From assembly GCA_963402885.1 (NCBI GenBank), contig OY727095.1, forward strand, positions 6,515,001-6,579,000: 64,000 nucleotides of DNA. The letters run 5' to 3'. Position numbers and translations under genes: made by a program. Below are positions 53,600 to 64,000 of this stretch, in pieces. Under the pieces are notes generated by a model, which did not search any database, was not told where the DNA came from, and was given only the letters and a program-made list of their open reading frames with translations. Within the stretch, counting starts at the first letter, position 1; each line of letters starts with the position of its first letter. Source of the stretch: Antedon bifida. Taxonomy: Eukaryota; Echinodermata; Crinoidea; Comatulida; Antedonidae.

Positions 53600-55344
53600 G
53601 ATCTGTGGATTAAAAATAAAGTCACAAAATATATACCGACATATGCATTTTTGTTTATTTTCTCTTGTCAACCAATAATACAGAAAAAACCTAGTAGCAG
53701 ATAAGGAGGAATAAAATAAAATAAAACATTTCATGTGCCTATAATTTATAAATGAAACAAAGATGCAACAAATCTTCTTAGTCAGATTGAATGAAGTGAA
53801 AGTGTGGTGCTAGCATAATTTAGTTTAATCTAGGCCTACTTAATATGCCTAGCTATCCTAGAACTTGTGTATTTTACTAGCCCTTCTAGACTCAAGAGTA
53901 ACTGGGGATGGAGTCTTAATTATCTTTAGACTTTCCTCCATTATAGGTCTTTAGTGTGCCACTACCAGACTAGCCTTCTTAATCTTAATCTTGCTTAGTT
54001 TATGAACAAAATAACACTTTTATATGTTGAAAATACTTACAATAGCGTTCCAGACTGATTAAAACTTGCAAAGAGATGAACACAATTTCATAATATACTG
54101 ATAAAACTTAATCGTCTGATTAAAGTCCGCATCAAACCCTGGATTTATGTAAACACATCGAGAATCAACATACACGTAGTGTGGTGAGGTCAAAGACCAC
54201 CACCATCCAGGTACGTATAAAAGTTTGAGTTTGTGCACGTGGTCGCCTGGAGGCGTAGCTCTTTTCTCTGAAAAAAAATAATTGTTGTAATTTTTGTTGT
54301 TGTTTGTTGTCCACACATAAATAGTGATTGAGATTCACTTTGACCAAAAATTCCGGATCAAAAAAAACCATCTGAAAATAAACTGTCAAAAATAGTCAAA
54401 GAAAGCCTGACGTGTGTCTGGCTTTCATAGATAGATAGTGTCAGGCAATGGGTTTTTTGTACGGATAACTTTTATAAAAAGCAAAATGATGTTGAGTAAT
54501 GTCATTTCTGTCTGGTCACCGATAGATCGTCCTGAATTCATATTATTTTATTTGTAAAAAGATAGCAAAAACTCAGACTAAAGCATCCACTCTTCTTTTT
54601 TAGCTTTTGTTGTAAAATAATAGTATTACCCCCTCTATAAATCACATGAGTCAAAATGGCAGCCTACACGTATTTGTAATTTTTTGCGTGACAATTTGTG
54701 AGACAATATTTTTTCAAAGATAAAATGTTTCTTAGGACTAAGAACTAAATAAGTTTCAATGTTACTAGCTTTTGTATAGTCTTACTTAAAAATTAGGAAT
54801 GAAAAGTAATCATTTTTCCAGCTTTAGGCAGTAGATAGAAGGAGGCCTAGCCTAGCTATAGTTTTGAGAATCGTGTGGGTAGATGTTGAGAGGCAATGAC
54901 CGATTGAGTCTAGTTTGGTCGTTTCGACCTTTGATGGCATTGCGTACAGTATAGGCCCTATATTTAGAGTAAATAAAGGCCTGGTTTTTGTTGTTCAGTC
55001 TATAGTTATTGTTAGTTATGTAGGCTCTACTATTGGTAAATAAATAAAATTAAACTAAAAACTAACTTTTGAAATAAAACTAGTAAAAAATATAATTAAG
55101 TAAAAAAATAAATTAAGTGCAATTGTAATTATTTTAAAATGGATTTAAAAAAAATTAAAAGTGAGTAGGACAGAGGGTCATTTAAACTAATCAAAAATAT
55201 CACGATGCTATATTTTTATTTAAATACTGTATAATATTTTAATAAATCTTCATTTTTTATATATTCATAATAATAGATTACATGACCGCTGCCAGTCAGA
55301 ACAGAAATTTGCAACATGCTTGAAAAATTATAAACAGCTGAATA
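53600..55344. other. Head-to-head region between FMO and TSC1
   Basis: Both genes start outward from here. It must hold two promoters and at least one untranslated FMO exon. The ATG at 55345 follows AACAG by six bases, so a TSC1 untranslated exon probably also lies here. No coding exon was recognised. Confidence 0.6.
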
Positions 55345-58300
55345 ATGCAGCACCATCCTGCAAGCTATGATATTGCCGACTGTTTCCATCTGCTGGAATC
55401 GGAGAGTATTCTGGTTGTCAAGGACATCAAAGAGGAGATCCAGGGGGTCCTTAATTCTGGTAGGTATGAAATGGGTATGACACCATGGAGGTATCTGGGG
55501 AAAATACACATTACCGGTATAGGATGGTTCTAATCATCTAAGGTTTAAGAAACAAACTGCTGCATGCAAAAATAGGTGTTTAGGTTATTTAACTGACTAA
55601 GCAAAATCATTGATGATTTTTTTGACTTAAGCAAGTTTGAATAATCTGATCCAAATTTTACTAGTCCATATTTCATCGTCAGATATTAGTCGCATACTTA
55701 ATGTCTAAAGTTGGCATAGGTTGTAGGTATATGACAACAAATTGTTATATATGTAATAGAGATGAGTTGTAGCTGACCTGATATGATTTTGTTAATGTTA
55801 TGATTTGTTAATTTTTAAATTATATTATATACAGAATTATATATTATTTAAAATGTTCGGGTGGCTTCCATGCATGCGACTTTTGGCCTTAATGGAAGTC
55901 TCCTTGGTCCTTTTGTATATTTTTTGCTTTGTATTTTTTTTTCTTTTGGATCAAATAAACTGATTTGTGACTTGTGTGACTTGTGACTAATATATTTTAA
56001 CAAATATTATGTATGTTTCTTTAGGATCAGACCCCAAATTTGTGAACTCCCTCCTTGACTACTTTGTGCGGACCAACTCACGAGAAGCACTTGATCTCAT
56101 ATCTGGATTTAGAGAGCCTCATGATAAGGTAAGTTAATAAAAACGTTTTCTGTAGCCCAGACCAGACGGCGCTGTAGTTAGCCCAGACCTCCATTCAACA
56201 GCCACTGCTTTCAGTTAGTAGGAAGCTTTCAAATTGCGACAACTAATGACCTAGAAACAAATTAGGTCATGTTAATTTATTATGTGTAGCGGGAATTTGG
56301 AAAATGCTTCCTCATTCTATTTCTTGGCACAGTTTTGTCGGATTCAAACTCCAGACCACACATCAATACATGCCTAAATGTAGTAATAGCAATCCTTAAT
56401 ATGGTAATTGTAGTCCTAAATATGGTAATGGTAGTCCTAAATTTGGAAATGTTTTAGTCCTAAATATGATAATGGTTGTCCTAAATATGGTAATGGTAGT
56501 CCTAAATATGGTAATGGTAGTCCTAAATATGGAAATGTTTTAGTCCTAAATATGATAATGGTTGTCCTAAATATGGTAATGGTAGTCCTAAATATGGTAA
56601 TGGTAGTCCTAAATATGGAAATGTTTTAGTCCTAAATATGATAATGGTTGTCCTAAATATGGTAATGGTAGTCCTAAATATGGTAATAGTAGTCCTATAT
56701 ATGGTAATGGTTGTCCTAAATAAATGTATATTATTACAATTTTGCATTCTCTGTACTAAAATCATATAATACTATATTATCAATTTTATTGTATAATAAA
56801 TCACTTAAACTCATTGAATATTAAATGATTGACCTTTTATCTTATTGATATGTTCTCAGCATTTGTTGGATAGATTGAATGAATACTTAAAACAACCATC
56901 AGGAGTGTTACAATGTTTGACTGTACTAGGGAGTCTTATTCAACGCCAGCCTTCCTGGTTGTACACAATCTTTAAGGCTCCAGTTTTCCCGTCATTTATT
57001 AAACTACTTAAGGTAATGATAATTATTAGAAATAAATGTCACATACTTTATACTCTTTAATACAGTATTAAGAAACTAAAGATTAATAAGTGAAAATGTT
57101 ATGTAACATTGCAAAATAATTCATTCAGAAATTCAAGTTCAGTTTAAATTTATTCAGCAAAAATCTTTAATATTGGTAATAGTGAGGCTGTTGGCATTGT
57201 AACATTGAATGGAGTTCTAGTGTATATAGTAGATAGTGTTCTATGTCATATATTGTATATACTAATTTAGAATTTGTTTACCGAAGCCTTAGAATTTTAT
57301 TTAAAATTGCATGTTTTAATTTTAGTTGGTTATTTCAGCTTTTTAGTTGCATGTTTTTTTGGTGATAAATTTGAATAAATGAAAAAAAAATAATGACTAT
57401 ATATAATCTAGCTATATAAAACAATTCATCATCTTAAAAGATGTGTCTAGCTGGTGTCAGAAGAAGCTAGTAATTTTCTGTTGACCCTTGACCTATTGAA
57501 ATTTTTTATTATTTTTAAGGTTGAAACCAGTGTACCAGTATTAATGTCAGGAGTGCTAAGCATTACAACATTGCTTCCCATCTACCCATCACTTGTCAGC
57601 CCGTATCTTAATGACATCTTTCTCCTGTTTTCAAGATTAGCAGCCTGGAACATCAGAAAACCTGGTAAGAACATCAGGACTGGTATTTATCAATCTCTTT
57701 TATTTATAGTTAGGAAGGGTGGGGCAGCAGTGAGGACACTCACAAAAGCACTTGAACAAAACATAGACACATTTAAAAAATAATGTCAAAAAATTTTCAC
57801 AAAAAAAATATAAAATGGACGGACAAATTAAAAAAATAGACATATATCACACCACAAATAAAAAAAAAAGAGGTGCGACACTTTTGTATTAGTTTTTCAT
57901 TTATCTGTTTTTGTATATCTCAGAGCAAACATAATTTCTATGTATATTTTATATGCAAATGACAATAAATGGAAGTAATTTTCCACGGATGAATGAATGC
58001 ACTAAAACAAATTTGCTTGATTTTTGTTAAAAGATATATATTTTTATATTATGACAAAACATTAGAATTACTCAATATATACTGCAAGTTAAGCATTTCT
58101 TTGTTTATTCCACAGGAAATGTACCAGAGATCTACATGTTGCATTTGAACGTAGCTGTGTATGGCTTGTTCCATAGGTTGTATGGCATGTATCCATGCAA
58201 CTTTGTTGACTATCTGAAATATTCTTACAAAGACAAAACAAAAGAATTTAATAAAGTTATTCTGGTGAGTTTCTGGTCTAATGTTCAATTTAAAATAATA

Positions 58301-61300
58301 ATAATAATTGACAAGACCTTTTTTCTAATTTTACTTTACAGTAATAATTTAAAGTAAAATGATAATCATTTAAATTTGTTACTCTCAGATGTCTTAAAGC
58401 TCTGTCTACACTATCAAACTTTATGTGACAAAAAACATGATGATGTCATATCACTACCATATTTGGGCACATCACACTGACTTTTTTTTTCAAAATAGTT
58501 CAGACAGAGCTTTATTTATCTTTAGTCCCCTTATCTGGCTATTCTTAATACTGTACATCTATATTTCATAAGCTACAATTATTAAGTAGATTTTCTTGAG
58601 CTCTATGAGCTGCACATTATGAATGATTACGTTATAATGTTTTTATATATTTCAGCCGCTGCTTGAGAGAATGCGAATTCACCCAAGGTTAATCACCGAT
58701 ACATATAGTAAGGAAATCGACCCATCACGGTAAGTACTGTACAAATAGTTTATCATACTTAAGTACTAAATAGTAAATAAGTGGTGTTTTGTATTTGTCC
58801 ATGTCCATTTTGTACATGTCTCCCAATAAATTTAGCTACTAATTCCCCCTTTCTTTCTTTTCCCCATTTTGCCCAATCAATTCACAATATCCAGCAATCA
58901 CTTTTCTAAGGGATTGTCTCAAAAGTGGAGATAAATAAGCATATTCACAGTGTTAAAGCATAGGTATTTTTATACCTCTATGATGATCGCTGAAGATGAT
59001 TCCTAAATTCTCTCAGATTTGCTTTGCTGTATAGTGGTCCTAAGTATTACATTTATACATTCTGTATTTTGAAAAGTCTATAGCCAAAGATTTTACATTC
59101 ACATTTTGTCCTTTCTTCTTGGTAACAGATGGAGGAAGATGGAGGCACATGATGTTTTGATGGAATGTGCGAAGGTATCCCTTGATTATTCACTGGAGCA
59201 TACAGGTAGTGAATCCCTGAATAGTTCATCAGTGGGAGAGAACCGCAGCATATCGTCACGCCTTAAACAGTACCTAGAGAGAAGCCAGCGACAAACATCC
59301 TCACCTATCATTTCAGCAGGTAAATCTGATTGCTGTAAACCCACTCTATATTGTTACATAATATCCTAAAATTGGGTAGGTTTGAGGGGGTTTATAATCA
59401 AAGTACAGAAATGTAGTGGAGAGTTTAGTCTCTAAAGCTCTGTTGACACTATCAAACTTTTTGTGACAAAAAAATGTGATGTGCCCATATATGGATATTA
59501 TGATGTCATATCACTACCATACTTGGGCATATCACTACCATATTTGGGCACATCACACTTTTTTTTTGTCAAACTAGTTTGATAGTGTACACAGAGACTA
59601 AGCATAGAGATTATCTCTATGGAGTAAGGTTTGGGATACTGTGTTTGTATGTATCAGTTTTTTAATTGTCTTGTGAGGTAGTCTTAGAAAATTTGTGAGC
59701 AAAACCTTTTAGTTTGACAAAAAAAGTGTGATGTGTCCAAATATGGTAGTGATATTCCCATACATCACAATTATTTATGATTATTATGTTGCCCTTAAAA
59801 TGAAGTGTGTATAAATAAGATTTTGTTTATTTATTCGTATAGTTCCCACAGTTGAAAACACAAAGGATCTTCCAGATTTGAACAACATTATACAATTAGG
59901 AGCTGAAGCTATCAAAGATAGAGTGTTACAACCCGAGAATCCTGACCAATCATGGTTCAGTCCATCCCAAATGTGCCCTCTGTCGACCCCTCCACTATCA
60001 AGACCGGCATCTCCAAGCACGAGTCATGCTGACATCAGCTTGACAGGTTCCTCTTTCATTGGAGGCATGATACCATCCGCCGGTAACACTCCTACTCCGC
60101 AAATCACGCCAGGTGGATCCCCACGACCTTTTGTCGCAGACGACCTCCGAAGCAGGCTAACGCACATCTCCAGCAGAAGAGGATCTGGCAAATTCAAACC
60201 ACCATTACTGAAACAAATCTCAATAACATCATTAAACACTTCTGCAGTGAATCTAAATAAATCCAGTGAGGGTAGTAAATCTGTTCCTGTGACTCCCTAC
60301 AAAAAGACGGATCCTTTTGAATTTCCAGCTATTAATGTTAGCACGCCCTCTAGCGCTAGTAAGCTTAAAATCACAGTTCATGAACTTGCACAAAAAAATA
60401 AACAGAATAACACTTCACAAAAAGACGATTCTTTTGAAGAAATTAAACTACCTGGACAACAGTCCAACGAGAGGGTAAAACATCTTTCAGCAGAACCAGT
60501 GACAATCAAGAGACTACATGGTGTTATCAAACAGCTCTCACCAGATAATGATTCTAACTTAGATGGTAAGACACATTTGTTTTTATTGTTTTTCTGCACA
60601 CACACAACATTTACAATGAAAGAACAAAATTACACCAGTCTGATTTTATTAATCTCTATTTTTCATGTTTTTGGAGGACAATACATCTTTAATAATAATT
60701 AAGTGATAACTTTACTTTTCAGAGGATGGCATAAACAAGGAATTGTCTCTGATTGTTAGCAATGAAGGGGGAGGAGAATCATTTGATGAATGTTTGCTAC
60801 CAGATCACATGTCCTTTCCAATGGCTTTCTCGTTTGATAGACTAGAACGCACTGCTAGAATGCACTATAACAGTGAGAGCCAAGCGTATCGGCAAACTCC
60901 TCGTAGAGCACGGCATGAAACGTATCCACCGCTCTGGAGAGTTTACGATTCGGAAATATCTACCATTCACGAAAAGTTGTTGCGTGCTGACGATGATGAC
61001 AAAGGTGCAATTAAAAGTTTCAGTCCTTCCAAAGACTTGGATGATGATATTGAGATAGATGGAAGTGATAAAACTACTGATAATAACCAAGCTACAATCG
61101 ATCAGACTGTTGATTGCAGTAGTGGTAACAAAAATATTTCTGACGCAGAAGTGACGAATATATCTGAAGATTGTAAGGAAAGTAATAAACCCAATAACAT
61201 TGACTGCACAGCTAAATCCATTGGAGTTAAACAAATTCTTGAAGGAAATCCACCATCTGTACCACTATCACAACGTTTCACTCCCATAAAAGATCGTTCA

Positions 61301-63825
61301 GTCGATAGTTTAGAGTCACCTTTGAATACGCAAAGCGCTCGTAGTTCAACCTCTGATTACCCAGATCGCGTATCTGGTTATCATAGCGGCACAACAACTG
61401 CTGATCTACGTTCACCGAATCCCTATGCGCAAATATTTCCAAATATGGTGAGTCCAATGGTGAACCCGTGTCGTAAGCAGACTTCATCGGCCAACTCGAC
61501 GCCAGCATGTGAGTCGAGAGATAGCACTGATTGCTTCCACACGCCGAATGACATGTCGGGAAGGCTGTCTTGGCAGTCCCCATTGTCGCCGCCTGAATTA
61601 CTTGATCGCTACATTGAACTGGGTGAGAATGTTCATTCTAAAGAGCTGAGTCGGTAAGTTTATTAGTAAATTAATTTGATTATTTAGTAAATGATAATTA
61701 GTAATAAATAATATGAAGCATTATAGTTGAGCATAGCTCAAGTTGATTAGATATATCTAAAACAGCGCCTTCCCAGTAAAACATTCAGGCGCAGATTTAA
61801 GCAGGGGGATAAACAGGCTTTAGTTACCACACCCCCACCCCCACTAGAATTTAACAGCCATGTCTTTTTTAAATAAAATAATGAATATTTTTATTTTTCT
61901 GCAACCCAACGGATCATTTATGAAATTTTTAGCACCTGCTATAATGCTGGATCTGTCCCTGACGTATAGCAAATACAAACTGAGCTTAAGATTTATTTAT
62001 TATTTTAGTAAATATTGATAGCCTCCCCCTCCCCTCCCCCACTATTGATTGTAATTTGTTTATTTCATAAAATGAATTCATTTCTTGTCAGAATTCCTTT
62101 AGCAAGTCAAAACCATATTAGCTGGACTCATTTTGGAGGTAAGGTATTTTCTTGTTTTGTAGATCAATAAAAAACATTTTAGAAATAAATATATTTACTT
62201 GAGGAACCCTTGTAGTTTTTGACAATTGTTTGCATAACCTCATTTTTACAGGTGTTGAATAGTATTTTAAATAATTATTTCTCTGTATATTATTTTCAGG
62301 TCATCCGCCTGCAGATGAAATTGAACTGTTAAAAGGTCAAGTGTTCTTGTTGCATACTCAGCTACAATTTGAAAGAAACCAACGAGAACAACACGAGCAA
62401 AGAAACCGAAGACTACTAAGGAAAACGCACAAAGTTCGTTCACTATTTAGTTTTTACCAATATATGCAATAATAGTAACTTTTTAAACCATTAGATGTAA
62501 TTAAAAACTGTTTTCACTCCACTCCCTAAAGCTCTGTCTACACTATCAAACTTTATGTGACAAAAAAATGTGATGTGCCCATGTATGGACATGATGATGT
62601 CATATCACTACCATATTTGGCCATATCACTACAATATTTGGACACACTTTTTTTTATGAAACTAGTTTGATAGTGTAGATAGAGCTTTAGCCTGAAATGA
62701 AAAATTGCCAACACATATTTTGTAATTGGCAAGTTATTTCCTGCTGAATGTTTATGAAATTAAAAATATATATATTATTTTTAAATGTCTCATTGTGAAA
62801 TATATATTTCCCCTAGTATCGTTTCATGGTACTTTAATAGGGTCGTCCCAAAGGAGGGGGTTCTACTGTAGATGAGATGAGAAGCACACTGTCTTTTATC
62901 TTTGTAGTTGTAGTACATTATTTTCAAGATTACTGTCATTTTTTTTGGCTACATGTTTGGAAAAAATTGTAGAAAATGATTAAAATAAATGAATTTTGTC
63001 TTGAAGGCTAAAGCATATGAAGAGGGTAACAACGCCTTACAGATGCAATTAAAACACTATCATCGAGAGAAGCTTGAGTTGATAAATGGATGTACTCAAA
63101 TAAGAAAAGAAAGAGATGAATTGAGTGCTATGTGTGAAGCAATGAGGAAGGACCTAGGCCTAGAAAGAGGGTGAGTAATATGACCATTTGAGGGTGAGCA
63201 TTTTGATCATTTGAGGGTGAGCAATATGACCATTTGAGGGTGAGCAATATATCCATTTGAGGGTGAGCAATATGACAATTTGAGGGTGAGCAATATGACC
63301 ATTTGAGGGTGAGCAATATATCCATTTAAGGGTGAGCAATATGACCATTTGAGTGATGAAATAGGTGACCTGAATTTAAGTCTAAAGCAATGAAAAGAGG
63401 TGTATGTATGTAAATGTAAATGAAACATTTGTTGTATTCGATTGGTAACTTTTGTACTCATAGATATTCGTTTTTGTATTTGAATTGTAAATTGTAAACG
63501 GATTGTGCTCAACAGAAAATCATTCGAATAGAAAATGTTGACAATGCAAGCTTTTTCATTAAGAACAATCTCAATGCTCAAAATACTCTGTTAAATAAGT
63601 ACTCAACTGAAAACTCAACAGTAAAAGTCTCAATCAAATGCGACAATTAACAAAGGCTTGATTTATAGGGTCAAATCAGAGTAAAATGATGGCATCTCTT
63701 GCATTGTATTGTTTTTTTCTCCCAATAGGAAAAATACATTGGTTATTAGAGAGCTGCAAGAAGCCAAAAAAGAACTCCAAAAACTACTGGTAGAACACAA
63801 GCAAGAGGTTGAAAGAATTAAAAAG
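55345..63825 (+). CDS. TSC1: TSC1 (hamartin), 3' end outside the window
   Basis: Thirteen exons, in frame, about 1009 codons so far: 55345-55459, 56025-56128, 56860-57012, 57520-57664, 58116-58264, 58656-58729, 59129-59319, 59843-60565, 60723-61653, 62092-62138, 62300-62433, 63007-63170, 63729-63825. Hamartin forms a complex with TSC2 and TBC1D7 that turns off Rheb and mTORC1 at the lysosome. The N-terminal alpha-solenoid core is recognisable by LQ-x-PHDKHLLDR-like, RLYGMYPCNF, RIHPRLIT and RWRKMEAHDVLMECAKVSLD blocks. Next is a long Ser/Pro/Thr-rich disordered region with PPLSRP and GNTPTPQITP stretches. The conserved WTHFGG motif and the beginning of the C-terminal coiled coil (LLHTQLQFERNQR, RNRRLLRK) follow. 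The TSC2-binding coiled coil continues beyond the right edge. Confidence 0.96.
56372..56722. repeat. 21-bp minisatellite (TAATGGTAGTCCTAAATATGG)n in TSC1 intron 2
   Basis: About sixteen units with variants. A higher-order 108-bp repeat, marked by GGAAATGTTTTAGTCC, recurs at about 56446, 56530 and 56619. No coding signal. Confidence 0.92.
58396..58512. mobile_element. MITE-A copy, right arm partly deleted
   Basis: Left terminus intact. On the right, AAATAGTT is joined to CAGACAGAGCTTT, so the GATAGTGT block is missing. Confidence 0.87.
59434..59599. mobile_element. MITE-A, full copy in TSC1 intron
   Basis: AAAGCTCTGTTGACAC on the left, GATAGTGTACACAGAG on the right, with three internal CACTACCAT-type blocks. 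Confidence 0.92.
59710..59762. mobile_element. MITE-A, left-arm fragment
   Basis: TTTAGTTTGACAAAAAAAG followed by GTGATGTGTCCAAATATGG. Both termini are missing. Confidence 0.75.
60625..60696. mobile_element. MITE-B right-end fragment
   Basis: TCATGTTTTTGGAGGACAAT then ACATCTTTAA, 25 bp before the acceptor of TSC1 exon 9. The polypyrimidine tract is just outside it. Confidence 0.75.
62528..62687. mobile_element. MITE-A, full copy in TSC1 intron
   Basis: AAAGCTCTGTCTACAC on the left, GATAGTGTAGATAGAGCTTT on the right, with TA on both outer sides. Confidence 0.93.
63165..63352. repeat. TSC1: 23-bp minisatellite that includes the TSC1 exon 12 splice donor
   Basis: About eight units of GAGGGTGAGCAATATGACCATTT type. 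The first unit contains the donor GG|GTGAGT at 63171; the others contain GG|GTGAGC, also a good donor. On the minus strand it is open in several frames, none of them genes. Confidence 0.93.
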
Positions 63826-63844
63826 GTTTCTCTTCAATATCCTA

Positions 63845-64000
63845 AGAACTGTCTACACTATCAAACTTTATGTGACAAAAAAATGTGATGTGCCCATATA
63901 TGGACATGATGATATATCACTACCATATTTGGGCATATCACTACCACATTTGGGCACATCACACATTTTTGTCAAATTAGTTTGATAGTGTAGACAGAGC
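63845..64000. mobile_element. MITE-A copy, ends at the window edge
   Basis: AAGAACTGTCTACACTATC on the left. The right terminus GATAGTGTAGACAGAGC reaches base 64000. It starts only 20 bp after the donor of TSC1 exon 13. Confidence 0.92.

Noticed and set aside
63128-63581. Minus-strand frames with WSYCSPSNGHIAHPQM-like repeats
   Set aside because: Translations of the 23-bp minisatellite after TSC1 exon 12.

Overview
The window is animal nuclear DNA. Genes are split into short exons with GT-AG introns, the introns are AT-rich and full of small transposons, and every protein is of metazoan type. The set (SCYL1, LSM2, PSMB1, DAXX, FMO, TSC1, a MAM/SRCR/LDLa/CUB receptor and an adenosine-like GPCR), together with the repeat content, points to a marine deuterostome invertebrate, most likely an echinoderm. 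The phylum is an inference. Exons were placed by hand from splice signals, reading frame and remembered family sequences; no search was run.

Layout. 1-3069: the 5' part of a Ty3/gypsy LTR retrotransposon on the minus strand, with an LTR, a tRNA-Ser type primer site, and an open gag-protease-RT frame running off the left edge. It broke a small palindromic MITE and lies upstream of the visible SCYL1 exons. 3439-14680 (+): SCYL1, a pseudokinase of Golgi/COPI traffic, without its first exons. 17659-37244 (+): a 24-exon gene for a predicted 1408-residue single-pass receptor. Its order is signal peptide, MAM, SRCR, LDLa, MAM, LDLa, MAM, Thr/Ser stalk, CUB-like module, membrane helix, tyrosine-motif/PPxY tail, SAM, U-box. 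An intact class A GPCR gene lies antisense in one of its introns (30223-31116). 39769-40968 (-): LSM2, head-to-head with PSMB1 (41162-45660, +) across about 190 bp. 47364-50749 (-): DAXX. 51840-53599 (-): a flavin monooxygenase. 55345 to the right edge (+): TSC1/hamartin, incomplete at its 3' end.

The conserved genes are housekeeping or signalling genes and do not form one pathway. LSM2, DAXX, FMO and TSC1 orthologues lie in human 6p21, 1q21-24 and 9q34, which are MHC-paralogon regions, so the block may be a piece of the ancestral proto-MHC linkage group.

The best candidate for something undescribed is the receptor, which joins a scavenger/adhesion-type ectodomain to a cytoplasmic SAM plus U-box ubiquitin-ligase tail with SH2- and WW-binding motifs. 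The repeat landscape is also striking: more than twenty copies of one palindromic MITE, at least two other MITE families, a 784-bp hAT-like element with a perfect 8-bp target duplication, several tRNA-derived SINEs, and minisatellites inside coding exons and next to splice sites.
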